This document shows positions 1-6,399 of a stretch of DNA of 8,583 nucleotides, piece after piece. A program made the position numbers and the translations under genes. Position 1 is the stretch's first letter; each line of letters opens with the position of its first letter. Origin of the DNA: Calditrichaceae bacterium (GTDB taxonomy: Bacteria; Calditrichota; Calditrichia; Calditrichales; Calditrichaceae); the NCBI GenBank assembly GCA_024763405.1, contig JANTFQ010000081.1:1-8583 (forward strand), given 5' to 3'. The notes beneath the pieces are model-generated. The model was not told where the DNA came from. It did no database searches and saw nothing but the letters and a program-made list of their open reading frames with translations.

Positions 1-534
1 CTTATGCGCAAAGCCTGGGCTAAACGGGGGATGCCGGAATTGAGCGCCCGTGTCGGAATCAATACCGGTGAGGTTATCGTCGGCAATATGGGTTCGAGGG
101 ATGTTTTTGATTATACTGTTATGGGCGATCATGTCAATCTTGGCGCGCGTCTCGAAGGCGCCAATAAGTTTTACGGAACAAAGATTATGATTTCCGAATT
201 TACGTATGAAATGGTAAAGGATTATTTTTTAACCCGCCCCCTGGACTACATTCGTGTAAAAGGAAAGAAGAAACCAGTGGAAGTTTTTGAACTGGTGGCT
301 GATAACGATACAAAATTTACGGACAATTTTTTTAAATTAATGGAACTGTTCGGCAGGGGGATTGCCGCTTACCGAAATCAGAAATGGATGGATGCAGCCG
401 ATATCTTTTCCTATTGTTTAAAACTATTCCCGGATGACAAACCTTCTGAAATTTATTACAAACGCTGTTTTGACTATAAACAGAATCCGCCCGGGGCAGA
501 CTGGGACGGTGTTACCACAATGACCGAGAAATAA
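1..534 (+). CDS. Class III adenylate/guanylate cyclase, C-terminal part (5' truncated by window edge)
   Basis: This is the C-terminal part of a nucleotide cyclase that makes cAMP (or cGMP) from ATP (or GTP). The reading frame is open to the window edge, so the first Met in view (base 4) is probably internal. The catalytic domain is recognised from RVGINTGEVIVGNMGS (residues 16-31 counting from that Met) and from DYTVMGDHVNLGARLE (36-51), which carries the conserved transition-state Asn45 and Arg49. Thr38 sits at the substrate-specifying position, as in class IIIb adenylyl cyclases, so ATP is the likelier substrate (inference). The two metal-binding Asp residues and any sensor domain lie upstream, outside the window. 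The tail (about 108-176) looks TPR-like, with AAYRNQKWMDAADIFSYCL and a closing NPPGADWDGVTTMTEK. That ending is common in cyclases with an N-terminal CHASE2 sensor, so a membrane CHASE2 receptor is expected upstream. The gene ends directly in a shared terminator and converges on groES. Confidence 0.9.
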   Translation, partial: LMRKAWAKRGMPELSARVGINTGEVIVGNMGSRDVFDYTVMGDHVNLGARLEGANKFYGTKIMISEFTYEMVKDYFLTRPLDYIRVKGKKKPVEVFELVADNDTKFTDNFFKLMELFGRGIAAYRNQKWMDAADIFSYCLKLFPDDKPSEIYYKRCFDYKQNPPGADWDGVTTMTEK

Positions 535-570
535 AAAAAAGGCCGTCTGAAATCAGGCGGCCTTTTTTTT
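533..570. terminator. Bidirectional intrinsic terminator between cyclase and groES
   Basis: A 9-bp stem (541-549 with 554-562, one G-T wobble) closes a 4-base AAAT loop. It is flanked by eight A on the left (533-540, overlapping the cyclase stop codon) and eight T on the right (563-570). Read from either strand it gives a GC-rich hairpin followed by a U tract, so it can end both the cyclase transcript (+) and the grx-groES transcript (-). Confidence 0.9.
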
Positions 571-585
571 GTATGAAACAGACAA

Positions 586-852
586 TTATTTAATAATCGC
601 CAGAATATCGCCACGCTGCACAATCAGATATTCCTTGTCATCTATTTTCAGTTCATCACCAGAGTACTTAGAATAAATGATGGTATCACCGGTTTTTACA
701 TGCTCCTGCAAATCTTCATCCGTACCAACAGCAATAACTTTAGCCATACGCGGTTTTTCTTTAGCAGATTCGGGGATAATGATGGAACCGACTTTTTCTT
801 CTTCTTCGACCTGTTCAACTAACACGCGGTCATCTAAAGGCTGAATATTCAT
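586..852 (-). CDS. groES: Co-chaperonin GroES (Cpn10)
   Basis: This 10-kDa chaperonin subunit forms the heptameric lid of GroEL and closes the folding chamber in the cytoplasm. The 88-residue length is slightly short of the usual 94-97. The N-terminal NIQPLDDRVLVEQVEEEE is diagnostic. The mobile loop that contacts GroEL lies at about residues 17-33 (EEEEKVGSIIIPESAKEKP), with the hydrophobic triplet III and the SAKEKP exit typical of the family. The C-terminal half (GDTIIYSKYSGDELKIDDKEYLIVQRGDILAII) is the usual beta-barrel. The start is fixed by a strong Shine-Dalgarno sequence, AAGGAGG at 867-861, 8 bases before ATG. The first base of the glutaredoxin stop codon lies just before that sequence, so translation is probably coupled. 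No groEL follows: the next thing downstream is the terminator. The partner GroEL must be elsewhere, and this may be a second groES copy. Confidence 0.95.
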   Translation of the reverse strand: MNIQPLDDRVLVEQVEEEEKVGSIIIPESAKEKPRMAKVIAVGTDEDLQEHVKTGDTIIYSKYSGDELKIDDKEYLIVQRGDILAIIK

Positions 853-856
853 GGTA

Positions 857-868
857 TTAACCTCCTTA
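857..868 (-). promoter_or_regulatory. groES ribosome binding site fused to the glutaredoxin stop codon
   Basis: Read on the minus strand, TAAGGAGGTT contains both the grx stop codon (TAA, 868-866) and a near-perfect anti-SD match (AAGGAGG, 867-861). A ribosome ending grx therefore sits on the groES initiation site, which suggests coupled translation. Confidence 0.8.
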
Positions 869-1117
869 CTTTATTCCTAACAATTTATTTATCTTTGGTT
901 TGTCAAATCCAACAATGGATCGGTTATTAATCAAAATTACGGGTACTCCGGTCTGGCCGGTTCTGCGCTGCATATCCTGCGCGGCTCTCTGGTCTCTGGA
1001 GACATCCACATCGCGAAACCGTATTTTCTTTTCTCTGAAATAGCGCTTTGCCATATTACAATAGGAACAGGTCGGTGTTGAAAAGACGATAACTTTCGGT
1101 TGTGAACTTGTATTCAT
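866..1117 (-). CDS. Glutaredoxin-like thiol-disulfide oxidoreductase (YruB/NrdH type)
   Basis: This is a small cytoplasmic thioredoxin-fold protein of 83 residues, the usual size for single-domain glutaredoxins. The redox motif CSYC (Cys17, Cys20) follows strand 1 (KVIVFSTPT). The cis-proline motif TGVPV is at 56-60 (Pro59), and GFD at 70-72 is the usual third signature. The protein resembles the glutaredoxin-like YruB family and NrdH-redoxins, which exchange dithiols with client proteins and are often reduced by thioredoxin reductase; the exact reductant cannot be read from sequence. The start codon has a Shine-Dalgarno GAGG at 1127-1124 with 6 bases of spacing. The stop codon TAA (868-866) runs straight into the groES ribosome binding site, so the two genes form one operon. 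Pairing a disulfide reductase with a chaperonin cofactor suggests a role under redox or protein-folding stress, but this is inference from position only. Confidence 0.9.
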   Translation of the reverse strand: MNTSSQPKVIVFSTPTCSYCNMAKRYFREKKIRFRDVDVSRDQRAAQDMQRRTGQTGVPVILINNRSIVGFDKPKINKLLGIK

Positions 1118-1254
1118 TTTTCACCTCATTCATTTCATCAGTTGCAGATTTTCTAACTCCGTGTTTGATGAAAATGACAGAAAAAAGATACACTCCATTC
1201 CATATTTGAGCGTGCAAATTTAGGTCTTCTTATGTTCAAAAGCAAGGTCTGAGA

Positions 1255-1283
1255 ATTATATTCGTCTATTGAATGAAATCCAT
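1255..1283 (-). promoter_or_regulatory. Weak candidate promoter for grx-groES
   Basis: On the minus strand a perfect TATAAT lies at 1260-1255. The bases 16-17 upstream (TGGATT at 1282-1277) match the -35 consensus poorly. A transcript would have a leader of about 130 bases. No CIRCE operator is visible. The call rests on the -10 box alone in an AT-rich region. Confidence 0.25.
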
Positions 1284-1315
1284 TCTGATGCTATCCTAAC
1301 CTGGATAGATCAGAA
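1283..1315. repeat. 13-bp inverted repeat / hairpin upstream of grx-groES
   Basis: TTCTGAT (1283-1289) and CTATCC (1291-1296) pair with GGATAG (1303-1308) and ATCAGAA (1309-1315) around a 6-base loop TAACCT. The only imperfection is one bulged G at 1290. Neither strand has a T tract after it, so it is not a standard terminator. It sits directly upstream of the candidate grx-groES promoter and could be an operator or a small-RNA hairpin. Its function is unknown. Confidence 0.6.
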
Positions 1316-1384
1316 ATAGTAATTAAATTCAAAATCCCAATAATCCTAAAAAATATTTTTATGTTAATATTTATGCAGGCTGAC

Positions 1385-1493
1385 GTCATTTCGATGAATG
1401 AAATGAAGAGAAATCTTTTCCTCTTAATATTAAAGGCTTTCTCGCCCGATGTCCTAAGGCACCCCTTCGGCATAAATCAGGCTTCAAAATGAC
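1385..1493. repeat. Probable degenerate dispersed repeat with GTCATTT/AAATGAC ends
   Basis: The segment is bounded by a perfect 7-bp terminal inverted repeat (GTCATTT at 1385-1391, AAATGAC at 1487-1493). After the left end it continues with GAGAAATCTTTT at 1408-1419. This layout (GTCATTTCGA, then GAAATCTTT, then AAATGAC) resembles a class of short non-autonomous repeats scattered in intergenic regions of many bacteria. That resemblance is from memory and was not searched. The copy would be about 109 bp and decayed. Reading frames seen here on the minus strand lack any domain or good ribosome binding site. Confidence 0.35.
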
Positions 1494-1530
1494 ATACTTT
1501 AATTTGTTTCTTTCTTTAAAGTAGTTTAAA

Positions 1531-1600
1531 ACCTCACCCCGGCCTTCTCCTTTCAGGAGAAAAGGTTGCCAAGAAGTGGCCACTTTGTTGAGGATGAGGT
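1531..1600. repeat. Nested inverted repeat of about 70 bp
   Basis: The outer arms ACCTCA (1531-1536) and TGAGGT (1595-1600) enclose two further symmetric elements. One is a perfect 7-bp hairpin, TTCTCCT (1545-1551) with AGGAGAA (1555-1561) and a 3-base loop. The other is a perfect 12-bp palindrome, AAGTGGCCACTT (1574-1585). The nested symmetry suggests a mobile palindromic repeat unit or its remnant. No T tract follows on either strand. Confidence 0.45.
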
Positions 1601-1782
1601 ATTTATGACGCCAGAATGAATCATAAAAATTCTAATTGTTCTCTGACTTTATGGACAGGCTTTAAGTATTCACCATCTATGACTTTTTATGAAGGCATCA
1701 ATAATAAAATTCCAAGCAAAGGATACCTTTGTCAGCTGTTATAACTTCAATATTTCGGTAATTGATGATTCGGAATTGGGTT

Positions 1783-1817
1783 TTATTTGTTATTTGTTTT
1801 TTGCTATTTGTCATTTT
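1783..1817 (+). repeat. Degenerate heptamer tandem repeat (TTATTTG-like, five units)
   Basis: Five consecutive 7-base units read TTATTTG, TTATTTG, TTTTTTG, CTATTTG and TCATTTT, the first two identical. The array lies just upstream of the uppP promoter. It could be a slippage-prone tract or an A/T-rich upstream element; its role is unknown. Confidence 0.5.
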
Positions 1818-1845
1818 CTGTCAATATAAAAACGAAATTTATAAT
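1818..1845 (+). promoter_or_regulatory. Sigma-70-type promoter for the uppP operon
   Basis: A perfect TATAAT -10 box at 1840-1845 is preceded at 16 bases by CTGTCA (1818-1823, four of six matches to TTGACA). The expected start is near 1852, giving a leader of roughly 80 bases before uppP. An alternative pair is TTGCTA (1801-1806) with TATAAA (1825-1830) at 18 bases. Confidence 0.5.
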
Positions 1846-1932
1846 TAAGATATTCATAGTCCGTTAATTTCTTTTGTTAATTTCCAGAAAAATTTCTATT
1901 TTAGGTATTGTGATTTTTATTATGGAGAGATG

Positions 1933-2745
1933 ATGGAGCAGTTTATCAAAGCCCTTATATTAGGGATGATTCAGGGGTTAACAGAATTTCTGCCGGTTTC
2001 CAGTTCCGGCCATTTGGTTCTTTTTTCCAATTTATTAAACTTCGAAGTAAGCGGCATTACATTTGATATATTTGTACATCTCGGAACTTTAGTTTCCGTT
2101 CTAATTGTATTCCGCAAAGAATTAAGTAAAATGATTGTGGCGCCCTTTGCCGTGTGGCTGCAAAAAAGCGAAGACCCGGAACTGAAGGAATTTTTAAACT
2201 GGGATATTTTTGTTGTAGTGGCAACCATCCCTGCTGTAATCGTTGGTTTATTTTTTAAAGATGCTGTTGAACAGGCTTTTACCAGTGTGCTGCTTGTTTT
2301 CTTTATGCTTCTTATCACCGGCCTGCTGATGTTTTTAACCCAGTTTCTAAAAAACCAGGACAAACCGTTTGGTTTTACCAACAGCTTCATCGTCGGCATT
2401 GCTCAGGCCTTTGCAATTCTGCCGGGAATTTCACGCAGCGGCAGCACGATTTTCACCGGTACGGCTTTGGGAATCGATCGCGTAAAGGCCGCCAAGTTCT
2501 CCTTTATTATGTCCATTCCCGCCATCCTCGGAGCCGCCGTACTGCAGTTTAAGGATATACTCGATGCGCCCCCTACATCTACGGAATTTTTTACCTTCCT
2601 AGCGGGCGGACTGATGTCGGCTATTACCGGCTATATGGCCATTATCTGGCTTATAAAAATTGTTGAACGGGGACGCCTGCAGTGGTTTGGATACTACTGT
2701 TTCGCTGTCGGCTCCCTCGGTATAATCTGGTATTTTGTACACTAA
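1933..2745 (+). CDS. uppP: Undecaprenyl-diphosphate phosphatase UppP (BacA)
   Basis: This integral membrane enzyme removes one phosphate from undecaprenyl diphosphate (EC 3.6.1.27) to regenerate the lipid carrier for peptidoglycan and other envelope polymers. It also confers bacitracin tolerance. Both signature motifs are intact (numbering from the ATG at 1930): QGLTEFLPVSSSGHL at 15-29, with Glu19 and the serine cluster, and LPGISRSGSTI at 164-174, with Arg169. The length of about 270 residues and the run of hydrophobic segments are normal. Two adjacent Met codons (1930, 1933) are possible starts. I chose 1933 because the Shine-Dalgarno GGAG at 1924-1927 leaves 5 bases to it but only 2 to 1930. 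The stop codon TAA overlaps the next ATG by one base (TAATG at 2743-2747), so the gene heads an operon with the transporter and holA. Confidence 0.96.
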   Translation: MEQFIKALILGMIQGLTEFLPVSSSGHLVLFSNLLNFEVSGITFDIFVHLGTLVSVLIVFRKELSKMIVAPFAVWLQKSEDPELKEFLNWDIFVVVATIPAVIVGLFFKDAVEQAFTSVLLVFFMLLITGLLMFLTQFLKNQDKPFGFTNSFIVGIAQAFAILPGISRSGSTIFTGTALGIDRVKAAKFSFIMSIPAILGAAVLQFKDILDAPPTSTEFFTFLAGGLMSAITGYMAIIWLIKIVERGRLQWFGYYCFAVGSLGIIWYFVH

Positions 2746-4193
2746 TGAAACAGCCTAAAAAAGAATACTTCAGTTCCCGTTTCGGATTATTGGCCGCTGC
2801 TATCGGTATGGCCATCGGCGCCGGTAATATCTGGCGCTTTCCCCGGTTAGCCGGGCAGTACGGAGGCGCCTTTTTAATCCCCTGGTTTTTATTTTTGTTT
2901 ATCTGGTCAATTCCTCTTTTGGCCGCCGAATTTGCCATCGGTAAAAAAGCAAAATCCGGCGTTATCGGCTCCTTTGTTGCCATTATGGGTAAAAAATACG
3001 CCTGGATGGGCTGGTTTGTGGCCTTCTGTACCACGGCCATTTTATTCTATTATTCGGTCGTTACCGGCTGGAGTCTGAAATATTTTTTATTATCCGTCAG
3101 CGGACAGCTGCAAACCCTGAATCACGAACAATACTGGCAGAATTACAGCGCTTCGGTTTATCAGCCCTTATTTTTTCATTTCATTTCCATCGGCCTCGGC
3201 GGATTTATTATTTATCGTGGTATTACAAAAGGAGTGGAGAAATTTTCCAAAATAATCGTTCCCGCCCTATTTGTTTTACTGGTCATAGCCGCTGTAAAAG
3301 CGCTTACCCTGCCCGGCTCCGAAGCAGGTGTTCAATATTTTTTCAGTATTGATACGGCGCAATTTTCAAATTACAAACTCTGGTTAGATGCCCTTTCGCA
3401 ATCGGCCTGGTCTACCGGGGCAGGCTGGGGGCTGCTGCTCACCTATTCCATTTATGCACGCGAACAGGAGCCGGTGATCAGCAACTCTGTTCTGGCCGGT
3501 CTGGGAAACAATGCCGCTTCCATCATCGCCGGCCTGGCCATCATACCCACTCTCTTTGCGCTAAGCTCAGTTGCATCCGCCCAACAGGCGCTGCAGTCCG
3601 GCAATCAGGGACTGGCCTTTATCGCCATTCCCAAATTATTTGCCGAGATGTCCGGCGGAATGGTCTTTGCCTCGATCTTTTTTCTGGCCCTGTTTTTCGC
3701 GGCGCTTTCCAGTTTGCTCTCGATGATCGAACTGGCTGCGCGGATTTTAATGGATTTTAATATCAGCCGCAAAAAATCCGTTATTTTCATCACCCTGCTC
3801 ACCGCGCTTGCCGGAGCGCCTGCCGCCGTTTCCTTAACCTTTTTTGACAACCAGGACTGGGCCTGGGGACTGGGCTTAATTTTAAGCGGCGCCTTTTTTA
3901 TGACCGCCGTACTGAAGAGCGGGGTTCGGAATTTTGTTAGTGACTGGTTAAAGCCCCAGCGCTATCAGAAACTTTTTCTAAACATTTTCCGTATTTTGTT
4001 CTATTTTATTATTCCGCTGGAATTTATTTTAATGATGGGCTGGTGGCTGGTGCAATCCATTTCCTGGTATCCCGAAACCTGGTGGAATCCATTTGAAAAA
4101 TTCAGTCTCGGCACCGCATTTTTTCAGTGGGCTGTCATTTTGGTGCTGGGACTTCTATTAAATTCTAAATTTGTGAAAGCGTTAAAAAAGTAA
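2745..4193 (+). CDS. Neurotransmitter:sodium symporter (NSS/SNF, LeuT-like) transporter
   Basis: This is a secondary transporter of the inner membrane, expected to import an amino acid or a related amine with Na+. From the Met at 2745 it has 482 residues, normal for bacterial NSS proteins, with 11-12 hydrophobic segments. TM1 carries the family signature GMAIGAGNIWRFPRLAGQYGG (split here: GMAIGAGNIW at 21-30, RFPRLAGQYGG at 31-41). It includes the unwound G-x-G-N sodium/substrate site and the gating Arg31. The unwound TM6 region is STGAGWGLLLTYSIY (223-237), and the TM8 sodium site is AALSSLLSMIE (319-329, Ser322-Ser323). The frame stays open upstream into uppP, but similarity starts just after Met 2745, and its TAATG overlap with the uppP stop fits reinitiation. 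The substrate cannot be assigned. I know of no established functional link to UppP or HolA, so the operon may simply be a growth-related grouping. Confidence 0.93.
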   Translation: MKQPKKEYFSSRFGLLAAAIGMAIGAGNIWRFPRLAGQYGGAFLIPWFLFLFIWSIPLLAAEFAIGKKAKSGVIGSFVAIMGKKYAWMGWFVAFCTTAILFYYSVVTGWSLKYFLLSVSGQLQTLNHEQYWQNYSASVYQPLFFHFISIGLGGFIIYRGITKGVEKFSKIIVPALFVLLVIAAVKALTLPGSEAGVQYFFSIDTAQFSNYKLWLDALSQSAWSTGAGWGLLLTYSIYAREQEPVISNSVLAGLGNNAASIIAGLAIIPTLFALSSVASAQQALQSGNQGLAFIAIPKLFAEMSGGMVFASIFFLALFFAALSSLLSMIELAARILMDFNISRKKSVIFITLLTALAGAPAAVSLTFFDNQDWAWGLGLILSGAFFMTAVLKSGVRNFVSDWLKPQRYQKLFLNIFRILFYFIIPLEFILMMGWWLVQSISWYPETWWNPFEKFSLGTAFFQWAVILVLGLLLNSKFVKALKK

Positions 4194-5195
4194 ATGGCCG
4201 CAATTTCCTTACAAGCCGCAATCGGGCAGCTAAAAGCCGGGAAGATTGCTCCGGTCTATTTTCTGCCGGGTAAAGAAAAGTTTTTTCAGGATCAGTTTAT
4301 TGAAGCGGCGCATAAATATCTGTTCCCGGATAAAGGCTCGAAGGATTTGAATCTGACCATCTTATACGGCAGCGAGAACACCCTTTCCGAGCTCATCTCC
4401 GCCTGTATGTCGTATCCGATGCTGGCCGCGCAACGGCTGGTTCTGGTGCGGGATTTTGATAAAATGAAAATGACGGATGCGGACGCTTTTGCAAAATACT
4501 TAGAACATCCGCAGAAGACCACCTGTCTCGTGCTTAGCGCTTCGGAAAAAGGGCGCGCTAAAATTTATACCACCCTGGCAAAGAAAGCGCAGACCATCGA
4601 CTGCACCCCTATCCGTGAATATAAAATCGGTGGCTGGATCAGTGAACACTGTCGGGAAAAAGGCTATGCCATCGACTCCCAGGCGGTTCAGTTTTTAATC
4701 GATCTGCTCGGTACAAGTCTTTTGGGTTTAACCCAGGAGATAAATAAAATCATCGATTTTAAAGGGGACGGCAGCGCTATTACTCTTGATGATTTGGAAC
4801 AGACAACGGGCATCTCGAAGGAAGCCAATGTCTTTACTTTGCAGCGCGCTTTGTCGCGCAGGCAGCTTAAAACCAGCCTGAAGACCGCCGCCCGCTTAAC
4901 AGATACCGGCACAGACATTACCGCCTTAAACGCCGTTTTATCGGCCTTCTTCCGTAAACTGCTCCAGGCGGGTTCGCTAAAAAGCAAAGGGAAAAACCGC
5001 AGGGAAACGGCCGAGTTGATGCATCTGCACGAGTTTCAGCTGAAGGATATTTACGAAGCGCTTAGCCACTTCAACTTAAGGCAAATAGAGCAGGTAATCG
5101 GGTTTCTGCACGAGGCCGATATTGCCGCCAAAACATCGGCTGCGGATAAAAATGCTCTGGTGCAAATGTTGTGTTATCAGATTTGTAAAGTATAA
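4194..5195 (+). CDS. holA: DNA polymerase III delta subunit
   Basis: This is the clamp-loader wrench subunit that opens the beta sliding clamp during replication. The 333-residue length is typical. The N-terminal part begins with the family pattern KIAPVYFLPGKEKFFQDQFI (residues 16-35), the modified P-loop-like strand of the AAA+-related fold, which lacks a working Walker A. The middle contains the usual IGGWISEHCREKGYAID and LLGTSLLGLTQEINKI stretches (about 145-187). The C-terminal collar domain ends with FLHEADIAAKTSAADKNALV, equivalent to the conserved EADlaiKtG segment. The start ATG directly follows the transporter stop (TAAATG at 4191-4196, no gap) and has no strong Shine-Dalgarno, so translation is probably coupled. 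The gene is last in its operon. T-rich DNA follows (5201-5217), but I see no convincing hairpin terminator. Confidence 0.93.
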   Translation: MAAISLQAAIGQLKAGKIAPVYFLPGKEKFFQDQFIEAAHKYLFPDKGSKDLNLTILYGSENTLSELISACMSYPMLAAQRLVLVRDFDKMKMTDADAFAKYLEHPQKTTCLVLSASEKGRAKIYTTLAKKAQTIDCTPIREYKIGGWISEHCREKGYAIDSQAVQFLIDLLGTSLLGLTQEINKIIDFKGDGSAITLDDLEQTTGISKEANVFTLQRALSRRQLKTSLKTAARLTDTGTDITALNAVLSAFFRKLLQAGSLKSKGKNRRETAELMHLHEFQLKDIYEALSHFNLRQIEQVIGFLHEADIAAKTSAADKNALVQMLCYQICKV

Positions 5196-5200
5196 AATAA

Positions 5201-5245
5201 TTTTTTTGATTTTTTTTGGAACTAATCACACCTGCGGGTGTTAAA
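5201..5245 (+). promoter_or_regulatory. Candidate ECF-type promoter with A/T-rich upstream tract
   Basis: GGAACT at 5218-5223 matches the GGAAC-type -35 of many ECF sigma promoters. TTAAA at 5241-5245 lies 17 bases on, close to the TCAAA -10 of sigma-E. Two T runs (5201-5207, 5210-5217) directly upstream could act as an UP element. This would make the sigma gene autoregulated. Against it, the predicted start would fall only about 8 bases before the ATG and leave no room for a ribosome binding site. Confidence 0.3.
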
Positions 5246-5259
5246 TGAGAAGATTTTAA

Positions 5260-5856
5260 ATGGAAAACCAAGTCCGGTACGAAAATGAAACGAGCGATGA
5301 AGTTTTAATCAGCCGTTTCCAGCAGGGCGATAATTACGCTTTTGATTTGCTTGTTAAACGGTACAAAGATCCGTTGATAAATTTTATCTACCGGTTTCTT
5401 GGCAGCCAGACCGATGCCGAAGATGTTTTGCAGGAAACATTTTTACGGCTTTACAAAAATAAGCATTATTATAAAGAGATTGCCAAATTTTCTACCTGGA
5501 TTTATACCATCGCCGGCAATCTCGCTAAAACGGAACTCCGCAAGCGCAGACGGAGGACCTTCTTTTCCATCAATCAGTACGGAGGAGAAGAAAAGGATTA
5601 CGACATTCCGGATGACTCCAATAATCCGGAGCAGGAAACAAACACGCAGATTACCGATGACATTATTCAGGAGGCTATCGAGCGCTTGTCTCCAAAATTC
5701 AAAGAAGTCATCATCCTGCGTGACATTCAGGGGTTTTCTTATGACGAAATTTCCGAAATGATAAAGGTACCGCTGGGCACCGTTAAATCACGCGTTAACC
5801 GGGCCCGGTTAAAACTGCAAGCAGACTTGCAGCACTTAATGAAAGACGTTGACTAA
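5260..5856 (+). CDS. RNA polymerase sigma factor, ECF (sigma-70 group 4)
   Basis: This alternative sigma factor redirects RNA polymerase to a stress or envelope regulon. It has 198 residues, the normal ECF size. Region 2 spans about residues 28-100, with the core-binding pattern SQTDAEDVLQETFLRLY (48-64) and the promoter-melting segment FSTWIYTIAGNLAKTELRKRRRR. An acidic linker (about 108-132, rich in D, E and N) leads to region 4 at about 137-190 (IERLSPKFKEVIILRDIQ, then the helix-turn-helix FSYDEISEMIKVPLGTVKSRVNRAR), which reads the -35 element. It is followed 24 bases later by its presumed anti-sigma partner. The start at 5260 has only a weak GAGAAG at 5247-5252 as a ribosome binding site, but no better start keeps the domain. 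The signal and regulon are unknown. Confidence 0.95.
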   Translation: MENQVRYENETSDEVLISRFQQGDNYAFDLLVKRYKDPLINFIYRFLGSQTDAEDVLQETFLRLYKNKHYYKEIAKFSTWIYTIAGNLAKTELRKRRRRTFFSINQYGGEEKDYDIPDDSNNPEQETNTQITDDIIQEAIERLSPKFKEVIILRDIQGFSYDEISEMIKVPLGTVKSRVNRARLKLQADLQHLMKDVD

Positions 5857-5880
5857 CGTGCAAACTCAATCAAAGAAAGT

Positions 5881-6399
5881 ATGCCTATGAACACTTGTGA
5901 CAATGCAAAAGCTCATTTTTCCGATTACATCGATGGTTTACTTACCCCCGAGGAACAGGCCCAGGTCGAAGCGCACACGGCTGTTTGCGCAGAATGCCGC
6001 ACCGTTTTGCAGCAGGTTACACAGTTAACGGAACGCATTCATACGGTGGCCGCCATCTCTGCTTCGGATGCCTTTGATCAGAACCTGCGTGCCCGCATTA
6101 TGGGGACTTTCCCTGCCGATCCAAAACCCAGTTACAAACGTACGTTTACATTTGGATTTTCCGGTGCTGCCGTTTTAGCCGCTCTGACCTTTTTTGTGCT
6201 GAGCACCTTCGACGGCTCAAACGTGGAAACGGTTCCGGCCGGTATCAGCGGCGCGGCTCCCAAGGCACAGCCAGAGCTTATCCGGCAGGATGCACTTCCA
6301 CATCCGTCCCTCGCTTCGGAAACCCTTAAAAAAGATTCCCTAAAGAATTCCCCCGCCCATGTCGATCAAAAGATACAACTGGTTGGGCAGGAAAAATAA
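5881..6399 (+). CDS. Membrane-anchored zinc-finger anti-sigma factor (zf-HC2/ZAS)
   Basis: This is the presumed inhibitor that holds the ECF sigma factor encoded just upstream. The N-terminal cytoplasmic part carries the ZAS zinc-site pattern: Cys6, then HTAVCAEC with His32, Cys36 and Cys39. Spacing is typical of the zf-HC2 family (CDNAKAHFSDYIDGLLTPEE before it). A single hydrophobic segment at about 89-110 (TFTFGFSGAAVLAALTFFVLST), preceded by basic residues, predicts one membrane crossing with the N-terminus in the cytoplasm. The outer tail of about 60 residues is low-complexity, rich in Pro, Ala, Ser and Lys, and has no recognised sensor domain. Release of the sigma factor would be by regulated proteolysis or zinc-thiol oxidation; which one is not visible. 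Met codons at 5881 and 5887 are both possible, and the weak GAAAG at 5875-5879 suits 5887 better. Confidence 0.88.
   Translation: MPMNTCDNAKAHFSDYIDGLLTPEEQAQVEAHTAVCAECRTVLQQVTQLTERIHTVAAISASDAFDQNLRARIMGTFPADPKPSYKRTFTFGFSGAAVLAALTFFVLSTFDGSNVETVPAGISGAAPKAQPELIRQDALPHPSLASETLKKDSLKNSPAHVDQKIQLVGQEK

Noticed and set aside
1118..1300. CIRCE heat-shock operator for groES
   Set aside because: No TTAGCACTC-N9-GAGTGCTAA-like inverted repeat is present.
1291..1583. Two overlapping minus-strand reading frames of 60 and 65 codons
   Set aside because: They lie within repeat-like and hairpin-rich DNA, have no domain, low-complexity sequence and no credible ribosome binding site.
1922..1933. Mini-ORF ATG GAG AGA TGA overlapping the uppP start
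   Set aside because: Three codons that coincide with the uppP Shine-Dalgarno sequence; chance is the simplest explanation.
1971..2399. Long minus-strand reading frame (142 codons) inside uppP
   Set aside because: It is antisense to a strongly conserved membrane enzyme and has no recognisable protein content.
5245..5259. Mini-ORF MRRF ending directly before the sigma factor start (TAAATG)
   Set aside because: Four codons with no ribosome binding site of its own; it may be coincidental.
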